The notes beneath the pieces were generated by a model. That model saw only the letters and a list, made by a program, of their open reading frames with translations, made no database searches and was not told where the DNA came from. Position numbers and translations under genes: made by a program. From the NCBI GenBank assembly GCA_009841105.1, contig VXMM01000002.1, positions 62,001 through 126,000 of the forward strand: 64,000 bases of DNA, given 5' to 3'. Position 1 is the first letter of the stretch, and each line of letters opens with the position of its first letter. The DNA comes from Acidimicrobiia bacterium (GTDB lineage Bacteria > Actinomycetota > Acidimicrobiia > Spongiisociales > Spongiisociaceae). Positions 51,138 to 61,914 of this stretch are shown in pieces.

Positions 51138-51166
51138 TTAAGGGCCGCTTGAGAAGGCCATATACT
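51138..51166 (+). promoter_or_regulatory. Probable promoter of the pyrophosphatase gene
   Basis: TATACT (51161-51166) lies 17 bases after TTAAGG (51138-51143). The -10 is close to consensus, the -35 is weak. It would start transcription near 51173, 27 bases before the ATG, and AAGAGG serves as ribosome site. Confidence 0.5.
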
Positions 51167-51199
51167 CCGGCATCCCGAGTCGAAGAAGAGGTCTGACGT

Positions 51200-53263
<2,064 letters not shown>

Positions 53264-53282
53264 TCTGTTACCACCCAGTTCC

Positions 53283-54524
53283 GTGGTGAAACGGGTACTG
53301 CTGGTCCGGCACGGGGAGTCCGAAGCCAACGCCGGCGAGATCTGGCAGGGTGCCACCTCCTCCCCGCTGACCGCCCAAGGGCGGTACCAGGCCGGATCGG
53401 CCGCCGAGCGGTTGGCCGGTCGGCGGTTCGACCTGGTGGAGAGCTCCGATCTCGAGCGGTCCCTTCACACCGCCGAGATAGCAGGCTTCCGGCCAAGGGT
53501 GCTGGCCGGATGGCGGGAGGGCAACATCGGCGTCTGGGAGGGCCGGTCCGGTGAGTGGGTCGAAACCCACTACAGCCAGGATCTGGCCCGGCTTCACGGG
53601 GACTACGACATGCAGATGGGCGAGACGGGTGAGACACCCCGCCAGGTGTCCGAGCGGGGCTGGCAGGCGCTGGCCGCCCTGGTGGGCCGGCTCGAGGAGG
53701 GGCAGAACGGCCTGGTGTTCACCCACGGCGGCCTGATCGAGTTGGTCCTGTGGCGGCTACTCGACCTTCCGATCGGGCGCCGCCGGCTCGGGTTTCTGTC
53801 CAACACCTCCTTCTGCGAGCTGGCGTTCGATGGTGAGGATGCGGCCATCCTGCGTTACAACGACGCCGCCCACCTCGGCCCGGTGTCCTTCTGGGCCGGC
53901 TTCACCCGAGCCGGCGGCGGCATCGTGATCGATCTGATCCGTCACGGTGTCACACAGGCCAACCTGGAACGGCGGGCACAGGGTCGGGTCGACAGCGACC
54001 TGCATCCCGAGGGACGGGCGCAGGCTCGGCGGCTGGCGTCATGGATCGGGACGACCGACGAGGTCTTCTCCTCCCCGCTTAGACGGGCGGCGGCCACGGC
54101 GGAGATCGCCTTCGGGCGGCCACCGGTGCTAGTGGACGAACTCATGGAGATGAGCTTCGGTGAGTGGGAAGGCGAACTGTGGGAGGAGCTGGAGGCGTCG
54201 GGCCGGCTCGGTGGCTATCCCCGGGACGGGCAGGACATCCGGCGCGGCGGCACGGGCGAGACCTGGGAGGAGGTCCAGGATCGGGTAACAGGCTTCATCG
54301 GCGGCCTCACCGATACCTACGCCGGGCGCCGGGTGGTGGCCGCGTCGCATGGCGGGGCGATCAAGGCCTACGCCACCGCGACACTGGGATTCCGCTACGG
54401 CAAGGCCCAGCTCCTGGGTCCCCTGGAGAACACTTCTGTCACCCAGGTGGCGATCGGTCCGGACGGACACCCGACGCTCGCCACCTACAACATCACCCAC
54501 CATTTGGAGGGCTTGGACGACTAG
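53283..54524 (+). CDS. Two-domain histidine phosphatase (phosphoglycerate-mutase-like)
   Basis: 413 residues made of two complete histidine-phosphatase domains. The first has LLVRHGESEAN with FTHGG later (about 1-200), the second has DLIRHGVTQAN with ASHGG (about 215-405). Each keeps the RHG phosphoacceptor and the second His. The start is GTG 53283. Substrate is unknown; such proteins act on sugar phosphates, nucleotides or cobalamin precursors. The duplication is the unusual point. Confidence 0.88.
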   Translation: MVKRVLLVRHGESEANAGEIWQGATSSPLTAQGRYQAGSAAERLAGRRFDLVESSDLERSLHTAEIAGFRPRVLAGWREGNIGVWEGRSGEWVETHYSQDLARLHGDYDMQMGETGETPRQVSERGWQALAALVGRLEEGQNGLVFTHGGLIELVLWRLLDLPIGRRRLGFLSNTSFCELAFDGEDAAILRYNDAAHLGPVSFWAGFTRAGGGIVIDLIRHGVTQANLERRAQGRVDSDLHPEGRAQARRLASWIGTTDEVFSSPLRRAAATAEIAFGRPPVLVDELMEMSFGEWEGELWEELEASGRLGGYPRDGQDIRRGGTGETWEEVQDRVTGFIGGLTDTYAGRRVVAASHGGAIKAYATATLGFRYGKAQLLGPLENTSVTQVAIGPDGHPTLATYNITHHLEGLDD

Positions 54525-54582
54525 AGGGGTCCCTCTTCATCCGTGCGCCCTCTTAGAGGTTTGCTCATAATCCTATGGGAGC

Positions 54583-55004
54583 ATGGAGGGCGTGAGGGGA
54601 GTCGACGAACCGCCGTCCTGCTGGTGGAGGACGACCCCAATGTCGCGAACCTGGTCGACCGGTACCTGCGACGGGGCGGCTAGCACGTGTACCGGGCGTT
54701 CGCCGATTCCATGGTCCGTGTAGAGTCTCGAACCGAGGACCGGGGCGGAGACGACTGGGCCATCATCACGGGTGGACGACGATGGTCCCGGCATCAGCGA
54801 GACAGACCGTCCCCATGTGTTCGAACGCCTCTACGTGGCTCGGCACAGGCCCTGGATAAAGAGGCGGGCTCGGGTCTGGGCCTGACAATCGTGGCCGAGC
54901 TGGCCGAAGTCATGGGAGGCAAGGTGAGCGTGACCGCCCGTCAACCTACCGGCACCCGATTCACCGTGCAGTTCCCTGCGATGGACGACAGGCTTGCTCC
55001 ATGA
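54583..55004 (+). pseudogene. Two-component system remnant (receiver start fused to kinase ATPase end)
   Basis: Decayed DNA. One frame starts with VLLVEDDPNVANLVDRYLRRGG, a receiver-domain N-terminus, and runs into TAG at 54681. After about 90 bases, another frame (from 54772) reads VDDDGPGISETDRPHVFERLYVARH, the histidine-kinase G1/F boxes, and then a frameshift leads to GSGLGLTIVAELAEVMGG, the G2 box. The middle of the regulator and most of the kinase are missing. The end overlaps the YceI start. The pieces are clear; the loss of function is inferred from them. Confidence 0.85.
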
Positions 55005-55807
55005 CCACGCTCACCAAGATCATCACAGGCGTTGGGGTCGCGATCGTGTGTGTGGCCATCGCCGCGGTCGGGTGGTGGAGCCTGCGGCCCGAGGGACCCG
55101 AGCCGGTCGATCTGGAGGCGGCGGTGGCCCGGCTGGAGTCCACAGGCCGTGAAGGGAGCGACGGCTCCTCGGCCTCCGAACTCGACGACCGTGGGTCGGA
55201 CTCGACGCCGGCCACCGAGACGACATCTTTGGACACCGAAGCGGCCGGCTTGTCAGGGGTATGGACCGTAGTCACCCGCGAAGGTACCGATGTGCCGACC
55301 GGCGAGGCCGCGGTCAGCTTTGCCGGCTACCGGGTGGTGGAGGTGCTGGCGGGCGGAGTCGACGAATCCACGGTGGTCGGCCGTACCGCCGAGGTGGCCG
55401 GCGCGATCGAGCTGAGCGGAACCGCCCTGGTTGCCGCCAAGGTGGAGATCGAGATGGCCACCCTGCGGACCGACGACAGCCACCGTGACAGCCACGCACG
55501 GGAAGCCCTTAACACCAAGGAGTTTCCGCTGGCCGTATTCACGCTCGTAGAACCCGTGGAACTCCCCGTCCGGCTACTCGAGGGCGAGAGTCTCTCAGGG
55601 TCGGCCATAGGAGACCTCACGATCAAGGGGGTCACCAACCGCGTCGTGTTCGATCTCGAGGCTCAACTCGCCGGGAACACAATCGTGGTCGTAGGGTCGG
55701 CTGCGGTGATCTTCAGCGACTACGGAGTGGACGCCCCGACGTCTGCCGCCGTCATCTCGGTCGAAGACCACGGCATCATGGAGTTCCAACTCTTCCTCAC
55801 CCGGTGA
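55001..55807 (+). CDS. YceI-family protein with N-terminal anchor
   Basis: 268 residues: a hydrophobic N-terminal segment (residues 7-28), a Ser/Asp-rich spacer, and a YceI lipocalin-like domain (about 85-268: GVWTVVTREG, SHRDSHAREALNTKEFP, GDLTIKGVTNRVVFDL, SDYGVDAP). YceI domains bind isoprenoid or amide lipids in a beta barrel. It overlaps the preceding pseudogene by ATGA, so it may once have been co-regulated with it. Exported or membrane-anchored. Confidence 0.9.
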   Translation: MTTLTKIITGVGVAIVCVAIAAVGWWSLRPEGPEPVDLEAAVARLESTGREGSDGSSASELDDRGSDSTPATETTSLDTEAAGLSGVWTVVTREGTDVPTGEAAVSFAGYRVVEVLAGGVDESTVVGRTAEVAGAIELSGTALVAAKVEIEMATLRTDDSHRDSHAREALNTKEFPLAVFTLVEPVELPVRLLEGESLSGSAIGDLTIKGVTNRVVFDLEAQLAGNTIVVVGSAAVIFSDYGVDAPTSAAVISVEDHGIMEFQLFLTR

Positions 55808-55833
55808 GCGTCCACCGGTAATCGTGCACGTCC

Positions 55834-55852
55834 GGCGCTAACCCAAAGCGCC
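55834..55852 (+). terminator. Short hairpin after the YceI gene
   Basis: GGCGCT pairs with AGCGCC around a seven-base loop 27 bases after the YceI stop. There is no T-run. It may be the 3' end structure of this message. Confidence 0.4.
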
Positions 55853-55988
55853 ACGCTGGTCTAGGCCGGTCATCCGGACGGGCGGAACCAGCCCCGAATC
55901 CCTTAGCGCGACCCTGATCCCGCGCAAACAGTCTGCTGACAGCCGTCCCGGACACTGGCGGAACTGCTGGTATGGCGCAGCCGGTGAC

Positions 55989-56612
55989 CTAGCGGGTCTC
56001 CCACACGATCAGCGAGGCCCAGTTGTCGACTTCGGGGTCCTCCATGTAGTTCTCCAGCACTCCGCGCGCCTCGAAGCCGTTCTCGATCTGGAAGCTAAGG
56101 GTCCGGTCGTACAACTCGCCGGCGGCCACCCTCTCCACGTATTCGGCGGCGGACATGCGGTCCTTGTACTCGGCGTATCCGGGGATCACCCCGCCGGCGA
56201 TGATGCCCCGCAGGCCGAGGGTCCGGCACACCTCCTTGCGCAGGTCGTACAGGCGGCTGCCGATCCCGCGGCGGCGGTAGCGGGGGTCCACGGCGATGTC
56301 GGTGCCGTAGTACCACTCACCGGTGGGATCGTGCCCGGCCTTGTGCTGTCCGGACATGAGGTCCTTCATCCGGTGCTGGGGGCGGGACAGGTCGAAGTGG
56401 ACCCTCACCCCCAGGCCCATGGCTATCGGCGTCTCGCCATCCAGAACCACGAAGCCTCCCTCGGGAAAGACTTCTGCCAGCTCGAGCAACTCTCCGGCAC
56501 TGTAGAGGTCGGCGGGGTTCACGCTGGGAAATGACCGGAGCTCGAGCGCCTCCAACTCCCCGGCCCATCGGGCCTCCAGGTGGACGTAGCGGAGGTCGTC
56601 GCTCACCCCCAA
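55989..56612 (-). CDS. GNAT-family N-acetyltransferase
   Basis: 207-residue GNAT-fold protein. DIAVDPRYRRRGIGSRLYDLRKEV is the acetyl-CoA motif A (R/Q-x-x-G-x-G/A), preceded by GFVVLDGETPIAMGLG and followed by an aromatic C-terminal strand. TTG at 56612 or GTG at 56606 may be the start; both follow GGAAG. Substrate is unknown. Confidence 0.87.
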   Translation of the reverse strand: MGVSDDLRYVHLEARWAGELEALELRSFPSVNPADLYSAGELLELAEVFPEGGFVVLDGETPIAMGLGVRVHFDLSRPQHRMKDLMSGQHKAGHDPTGEWYYGTDIAVDPRYRRRGIGSRLYDLRKEVCRTLGLRGIIAGGVIPGYAEYKDRMSAAEYVERVAAGELYDRTLSFQIENGFEARGVLENYMEDPEVDNWASLIVWETR

Positions 56613-56651
56613 AATACTTCCGGTGGTGCCTGACTACTCGGACCTGTCGCT

Positions 56652-56873
56652 ATGGAGGGCCGCACCCTGGCCGATCTGATCACCGGCGCCGATTCCGAGC
56701 TGGCCGAGCTCGCCTGGGTGGGAGTCGGGTCCCGTCCGTGGAAACCCGAGCCTCTGCGCTGGCTGGGCATCCGGGGCACCCGGGCCGTGATGGGCTGGGC
56801 CGACCGCGTCGAGTTCGGCACCGGACGGTCCTCCCGCCTCGGCCGCCTGGCCTACGGAATGCTCGGTCGCTGA
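56652..56873 (+). CDS. Hypothetical small protein
   Basis: 73 codons from ATG 56652 with codon use like real genes (G/C-rich third positions). The product has an acidic N-terminus, then WVGVGSRPWKPEPLRWLG and a basic C-terminus. No domain recognised and no strong ribosome site. It is divergent from the acetyltransferase gene. It could be non-coding. Confidence 0.35.
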   Translation: MEGRTLADLITGADSELAELAWVGVGSRPWKPEPLRWLGIRGTRAVMGWADRVEFGTGRSSRLGRLAYGMLGR

Positions 56874-56983
56874 ACCGGTGATCTCCCTCCACCGGAGGGG
56901 TTGTCAGTCGTACCCACGGGGGTAACGATGCCCTATAGGAGAACGGACGACAGCCGGAAGGCCGTCGCCCGTCACCCCGAACC

Positions 56984-57077
56984 GGCGGGTATATTGCCTG
57001 TGGGTACAGGACGGGCCTGAGAAACTCGGAGCCGGGAGCCAACTCTCCGGGTTGCGGTTCGACTCCGCTGCCCGCCG
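56984..57077 (+). ncRNA. tRNA-like element with 8/4 acceptor/T-stem and GAG triplet
   Basis: GGCGGGTA (56984-56991) pairs with TGCCCGCC (57069-57076), giving an eight-base-pair acceptor stem, followed by G as discriminator. A T-arm GCGG-TTCGACT-CCGC (57054-57068) has a canonical loop and four pairs. A five-pair D-like stem CCTGT/ACAGG has a four-base loop (56997-57010). The anticodon-like loop CTGAGAA (57017-57023) puts GAG at 34-36, on a weak stem with one G-T and one C-A. The variable arm pairs CCGGGAG with CTC(T)CCGG. Five bases, instead of two, precede the D stem. It resembles selenocysteine-tRNA architecture or 'allo-tRNA', but lacks a TCA anticodon. Confidence 0.5.
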
Positions 57078-57285
57078 CCGCTTTACCGCACCTGCTCGAA
57101 TCGTAGCACTGCTGCGCCCCGAAGATAACCCCCCGCCAGGCTAACGTCTTGATCCTCATGGAACGGGCAGGACCTCATGATGACCTTTCGGACCTTCGGC
57201 GTCGGGATGGCCCGTTCTCGAATCGGTCGAAACAGGGGAGGGCTCTCACGCCGTGTGCTCATAGATGTGAGCAGGAGGCACCCGC

Positions 57286-58458
57286 GTGGCATCTGATCCG
57301 GACCGCCGCCGTGTGAGATCGCCGATGGCTGCTTCCCAAGTCCAGGTTGAGGCAGTCCTCGACATCGGCCGGCGGGCTGGGCTGGCCGCGGTGGGGGTGT
57401 GCCGGGCGGAGCCGTTCACTGAGATGGCCGAGACGTTGCACCAGCGCAAGGAAGATGGGCTCCATGGCGGGATGCAGTTCACCTACCGCAATCCGGAACG
57501 ATCCACCGACCCGTCGCGCATCCTGCCGGGCGCCGCATCCCTGGTGGTGGGCGCTCTCGACTTCTGGCGTGGCGAACCGGCCCGCCCGGACGACGGCCTC
57601 CCCTACGGCCGGGTGGCGGCCTACGCCCGGGAGGATCACTACGCCGCCCTCCGTTCCGCTCTCGATCAGGTGGCGGAGGCGATACGCGCGGCGGGCCACC
57701 GGGCGGTGGTGGTCGCCGACGCGAACAGCCTGGTCGATCGGGCTGCCGCCCACCGGGCCGCCATCGGCTGGTGGGGGAAGAGCTCCAACATCCTGGTGCC
57801 AGGAGCGGGGAGCCTGGTGGTGCTCGGCGCGGTGGTGACCGACGCCCCTCTGTGCGATACGGATCCGGCGCCGGTGGCCGACGGCTGCGGGTCGTGCCGC
57901 CAATGCCTCGACGGGTGTCCCACCGGCGCCATAGTCGCTCCCGGGGTGGTCGACGCCCGCCGCTGCCTGGCCTGGCTGGTCCAGGAATCGGGGGTGTTCC
58001 GTCCCGAGTTCCGGGTGGCCCTGGGGGACCGGATCTACGGCTGTGACGACTGCGCCGAGGTGTGCCCTCCCAACCGGGTCCGGGTCCGCCTCGACAACCG
58101 GATGACAAGGAGACCGAACGAAGCCTGGGTGTCCCTGGTCGATCTGCTCGATGCCTCCGACGAGGACCTGATGGCCCGGTTCGGACGCTGGTACATCCCG
58201 CGGCGCCAACCCCGTTACCTGCGGCGCAACGCGCTGGTGGCGCTGGGCAACGTCGGGGATCCGTCCGAGCCCCGGGTCCGCTCCGCTGTCGAGCAGGCTC
58301 TAGCCCATCCCGACCCGCTGGTGCGCGCCCACGCCGTCTGGTGTGCTCGCCGCCTCGGGCTGGGCCTCACCGCTCTACAGGGCCGCGAGGACCCCCTGGT
58401 CCGGGACGAACTGGATCGCCCGGTCCCGGTCCGTGAACCCCTCGCGACCGGGCCCTAG
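57286..58458 (+). CDS. queG: Epoxyqueuosine reductase QueG
   Basis: 390-residue cobalamin- and iron-sulfur-dependent enzyme that makes queuosine from epoxyqueuosine in tRNA wobble positions. DRAAAHRAAIGWWGKSSN and the GSLVVLGAVVTD segment are family marks. Cys201, 204, 207 and 211 (CGSCRQCLDGCPTGA) bind one 4Fe-4S cluster and Cys253, 256, 260 (CDDCAEVCP) the other. The C-terminal 100 residues are HEAT-like. AGGAGG precedes GTG 57286 by eight bases. Other queuosine genes are not in the window. Confidence 0.94.
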   Translation: MASDPDRRRVRSPMAASQVQVEAVLDIGRRAGLAAVGVCRAEPFTEMAETLHQRKEDGLHGGMQFTYRNPERSTDPSRILPGAASLVVGALDFWRGEPARPDDGLPYGRVAAYAREDHYAALRSALDQVAEAIRAAGHRAVVVADANSLVDRAAAHRAAIGWWGKSSNILVPGAGSLVVLGAVVTDAPLCDTDPAPVADGCGSCRQCLDGCPTGAIVAPGVVDARRCLAWLVQESGVFRPEFRVALGDRIYGCDDCAEVCPPNRVRVRLDNRMTRRPNEAWVSLVDLLDASDEDLMARFGRWYIPRRQPRYLRRNALVALGNVGDPSEPRVRSAVEQALAHPDPLVRAHAVWCARRLGLGLTALQGREDPLVRDELDRPVPVREPLATGP

Positions 58459-59060
58459 CCAACCGCCTCGATGAACGCGTCGGTGTAGTTGATCTCGAAG
58501 TCGCCGGTGTCCTGGATCTCCTCCAGCGAACCCACCCCGCCTGGGATCACCGCGGGATCGGCCACGAAGTCCAGCAACTCCTGCTCCAGGCCGTCAAGGG
58601 CCGCCGCGTTGGGGGTGGAGTAGTAGTTGTAGTTCGACACGGCCGCACCGTTCTCGGCACCGAGAATCCAGTTGTTGAAGGTGTGGGCCGTGCAGGGGTT
58701 AGGGGCATCGTGCGGGATCGCCATGTTGTCGATCCAGCGCGTCCCGCCCTCCTCCGGCACGAAGTACACGTAGCGAGACGGGTCGTCGGTCTCCAGGAAC
58801 TGCGTGAACATGTCACCCGAGTAGCCGTGGGCTATCGCCGTCTCACCGGTCGTCAGCAACTCGTCCGCCCGATCGGTGTCGAAGGCCGCCACCCGGCCCC
58901 GCGCCTCGGCGACCAGCTGCTTGGCCTCCTCCAACTCACCGGTGTCGGTGGTGTTGAGTGAGTATCCGAGGTAATTCAGCGCCGCGCCCAGGGTCTCCCG
59001 CGGGTCGTTGAGCAGCGAGATCCGGCCTGCGTACTGATCCGCGAAGCTCGGGTCGAAGAC
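58455..59060 (-). pseudogene. 5'-truncated PotD-like substrate-binding protein
   Basis: About 200 codons of a polyamine-type (PotD/PotF) binding protein: VFDPSFADQYAGRISLLNDPRETLGAALNYLGY, split in meaning between the domain hinge and second lobe, then WIDNMAIPHDAPNP and NYNYYSTPN. The signal peptide and first lobe are absent: homology begins within three bases of the stop codon of the neighbouring C45 gene, and the frame upstream lies inside that gene. No start codon with ribosome site exists. It looks like a deletion joined the two genes. Confidence 0.8.
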
Positions 59061-59062
59061 GA

Positions 59063-60157
59063 TCAGAGGAACTCGATGGGTACGTAGTCGTTCATGCTGG
59101 GGAGCCCCCAAACCGCCCAGAAGTCCCTGGTCCTGGGTCGCATAACGGTAGCCCCCGAGGTCTCTATCTCGTAGGGTGGCTCGGGCACCTGGCACACCCC
59201 GTGGCGGGTGAGGTCCATCAGGTCTCCCTCGTCGAGGTCGTCCCGGTCGAGGTGGTCGATGGCGACCGACCGCCGCCGGTGCGAGCTGTCCTGGAGATCG
59301 GGAGGCCGCTCGACCTCGACGGCCCGGGTGGATCCGTGGGTGGTGTGGTTGGTATAGGTCAGCGGCTCGGAGGACAGGGTCGTTACCGGCCGGACACTGG
59401 GCATGGCTTCGATGTTGAATCCGACCCCGTCGGCGTCGAAGATCATGTAGTTGTGGCCTCCGGCCAGGTCCGCGTCCAGGATCACGTCTCTGGCCTCGGT
59501 CGCGGTCTCGGCGAGCAAAGCGTGGCGGACCACGGTCGGCCAGGTGACCCCGATCTTCCCGTCGGAGGCCGCCAGGTTGGTGATGCCCACGCACACCCCG
59601 TGCTCGTTCATACCGATCTGTCCCAGGCATCCCACTGTCGTGAAGATCAGCGCCCGCGGCCCGTCTTCAGGCCTGGTCCGCACCAGGATCACATGGTCGG
59701 TGGCTGAGGCATGCATGTCCCAGGTCTGCCCGAAGAATCCGGCGCCTCCGGCCCGGTCGTCAGGGACGATGAAGGCAGTGCAGTCATCCTCCACCCGTAG
59801 GGGAGTCGCTGCCTCGTCCCCGAGGTGTGCCCGCACCGTGTCCACGAAGTCGGTAAAGCCGCCCACCACCACCGCTTCGGCCAAGCTGATCCCGGCGCCG
59901 CCGGCCATGGCGGACATCTCCTCGTACAGGACGGCCGACTGTTGCTCATGGGCTTCGAGACAAGCCTCCGCCAGTTCGAGGACCATCCCCCTGGACACAG
60001 ACACCCCCGTCCACAGGCCGGCCATCACAAGGCCGATCCGCTCCTCGGAGTACTCCCGGATCTCCGCCGCATAGGTACCACCATGGACGTACCCCATCTC
60101 GGCAGGAGATCCGCCCACGTCCAGCATGCGAATAGGAGGCCGTCGCATCTGCCCCAA
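59063..60157 (-). CDS. C45-type autoproteolytic acyltransferase/hydrolase
   Basis: 364-residue NTN-hydrolase of the isopenicillin-N acyltransferase-like C45 family. The expected N-terminal nucleophile after self-cleavage is Cys126 in EDDCTAFI; FFGQTWDMH, NEHGVCVGITNL and THGST-like TNHTTHGST follow. ATG 60148 is an alternative start. It may cleave amide or thioester bonds of acylated amines. The last codons abut the PotD remnant. Confidence 0.85.
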   Translation of the reverse strand: MGQMRRPPIRMLDVGGSPAEMGYVHGGTYAAEIREYSEERIGLVMAGLWTGVSVSRGMVLELAEACLEAHEQQSAVLYEEMSAMAGGAGISLAEAVVVGGFTDFVDTVRAHLGDEAATPLRVEDDCTAFIVPDDRAGGAGFFGQTWDMHASATDHVILVRTRPEDGPRALIFTTVGCLGQIGMNEHGVCVGITNLAASDGKIGVTWPTVVRHALLAETATEARDVILDADLAGGHNYMIFDADGVGFNIEAMPSVRPVTTLSSEPLTYTNHTTHGSTRAVEVERPPDLQDSSHRRRSVAIDHLDRDDLDEGDLMDLTRHGVCQVPEPPYEIETSGATVMRPRTRDFWAVWGLPSMNDYVPIEFL

Positions 60158-60201
60158 GCGTAATGGGCCCGAACTACACGTCTAGCTGGACTCGAATCGG
60201 T

Positions 60202-61914
60202 CTACTCGCTGCTGTACTTGGCGTACTTCTCCAACAGCCGGACCGGCTTCTGCAGGGCGTCCCGGCGGAAGGGCTCGCCGAGCTCCCGGCTCACCTGGAT
60301 CTCGAGCACGGTGGGCCGCTCAGACTCGACAGCCGCTCTAAGGGCGTCGCCGACCTCCTGTGGCTTCTCTACGACCTCGCCCTCAGCGCCCATGGCGCGG
60401 GCTATGGCCGCGAAGCTGGGGTTCTCCAGCATGGTCGCCACGTAGCGGTCGTCATAGAAGTCGATCTGGTTGCGCTTCTCGGCGCCCCACTGCCCGTTGT
60501 TGAACACGCAGGCCACCACCGGGATGTTCTCCCGCACGCAGGTCATGACCTCGGCCAGGCTCATCCCCCAGGCGCCGTCCCCTACGTAGGCGATGGCGGG
60601 CCGCTCCGGCGCGGCCACCTTCGCCCCCATCGCGGTGGGGAATGCGTAGCCGCAGTTCCCGAACATCATCGCGGCGAACATGCTGTTGGGCCGGTCGAAG
60701 CTCAGGTACGAGTTGGCCACCGAGCAGATATTCCCTATGTCGGTGGTGACCATCGAGTCGGCCGGCATGGCAAGTTCCAGCTCCCGTAGGGCGGTGCGGG
60801 GTGCGATGGGGACATCCTGCGAGGAGGAGAGCGAATCCAGTTCCCGCCGCCAGGCCTCCTTCTCCGCCTGGATCCGGGCCATCCGATCGTCGCGCGTAGC
60901 CGAGCATGCCAGATCCATGGTCGCCAGCCTCCTCGCCAGCTCGGCGGCCACCGCCCCGGCGTCACCGTGGATCGCCACCTCGGCCGGCTTGACCAGGCCC
61001 AGCATCCGGTGGTCGGCATCGACCTGGATGATGCGGGCGTCCTCCGGCCAGTACTCGATGCCGTACTGGGGCAACGTGCCGAAGGGCCCCAACCGGGTGC
61101 CCAGCGCCAGGATCACGTCGGCCCGGGCCACGATGCGCATCGCCGCCTTGGAGCCCTGGTAGCCGATCGGCCCGCAGGCCAGGTCATGGCCAGCGGGGAA
61201 GGCGTCGTTGTGGAGGTACGAACAGATCGCGGGTGCGCCGAGCAACTCGGCCAGGCCCACGGCCTCGGCTTGCCCGCCTCCCATCACCACGCCCCCGCCC
61301 ACCATCAACACCGGGAAGCGGGCCTCGGCCAGCAACCGCGCGGCGGCTGCCAGGCCGGCCGACCCGCCGGACGAGCGCTCGACCACGAGGGGGTCTCTGA
61401 TGTCGTAGTCGGCTTCCCCGTAGAAGTAGTCCCGCGGGATGTTGATCTGCACAGGACCCCGCTCCGCCATCGCCAGCGTGAAGGCCCGGTGGGTGAGCTC
61501 CGCGATCCGCTCGAACCTCTTGACCTCGACCTGGTACTTGGTGATCTTCGAGAAGATCGGCATCTGGTCGGTCTCCTGGAAGCCTCCCAAACCCTCCCCC
61601 ATCGAACCGGCCTGCGGGGTTACGGCGACCACGGGCGAGTGCGCCCAGTACGCGGCCGCGATGGCTGTGACGAAGTTGGTGATGCCCGGACCGTTCTGGC
61701 CGATGCACACCCCGTGCCGGTTCGAGACCCGGCTGTATCCGTCTGCCATATGGGCGGCGTTCTGCTCGTGGGCCACGGGCCAGAACCTGATCCCGGCCGG
61801 CTCGAAGATATCGAGAGCTTCCATGAAAGCCGACCCCACAATGCCGAACACGTCGGTCACTCCCTGGGCTGCGAGGCTCTCGACAAAGGCCTCGCTAGCG
61901 GTCATCCGGACCAT
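60202..61914 (-). CDS. xsc: Sulfoacetaldehyde acetyltransferase (Xsc)
   Basis: 570-residue ThDP enzyme turning sulfoacetaldehyde and phosphate into acetyl phosphate and sulfite. The N-terminus TDVFGIVGSAFMEALDIF and VAHEQNAAHMADGYSR (with the ThDP-activating Glu) are distinctive for Xsc rather than for acetolactate synthase; the ThDP site reads GDGAWGMSLAEVMTC to FNNGQWGAEK. It indicates use of taurine or other C2 sulfonates. The start may be ATG 61905. No Pta or taurine dehydrogenase gene is adjacent. Confidence 0.92.
   Translation of the reverse strand: MVRMTASEAFVESLAAQGVTDVFGIVGSAFMEALDIFEPAGIRFWPVAHEQNAAHMADGYSRVSNRHGVCIGQNGPGITNFVTAIAAAYWAHSPVVAVTPQAGSMGEGLGGFQETDQMPIFSKITKYQVEVKRFERIAELTHRAFTLAMAERGPVQINIPRDYFYGEADYDIRDPLVVERSSGGSAGLAAAARLLAEARFPVLMVGGGVVMGGGQAEAVGLAELLGAPAICSYLHNDAFPAGHDLACGPIGYQGSKAAMRIVARADVILALGTRLGPFGTLPQYGIEYWPEDARIIQVDADHRMLGLVKPAEVAIHGDAGAVAAELARRLATMDLACSATRDDRMARIQAEKEAWRRELDSLSSSQDVPIAPRTALRELELAMPADSMVTTDIGNICSVANSYLSFDRPNSMFAAMMFGNCGYAFPTAMGAKVAAPERPAIAYVGDGAWGMSLAEVMTCVRENIPVVACVFNNGQWGAEKRNQIDFYDDRYVATMLENPSFAAIARAMGAEGEVVEKPQEVGDALRAAVESERPTVLEIQVSRELGEPFRRDALQKPVRLLEKYAKYSSE

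Noticed and set aside
54687-55004. Independent 105-codon gene
   Set aside because: Contains only the last part of a kinase ATPase domain after frameshifts, so it is part of the pseudogene.
56984-57077. Ordinary selenocysteine tRNA gene
   Set aside because: The loop triplet is GAG, not TCA, the anticodon stem is weak and the D-junction is too long; kept only as a tRNA-like element.
57161-57217. GAACGGGC/GCCCGTTC pairing before queG as a riboswitch
   Set aside because: Eight pairs with a 41-base loop and no match to preQ1 or cobalamin riboswitch features.
58455-59630. 391-codon transporter gene
   Set aside because: The first half of the frame is antisense-free but lies out of frame inside the C45 gene; only the last 200 codons have homology.
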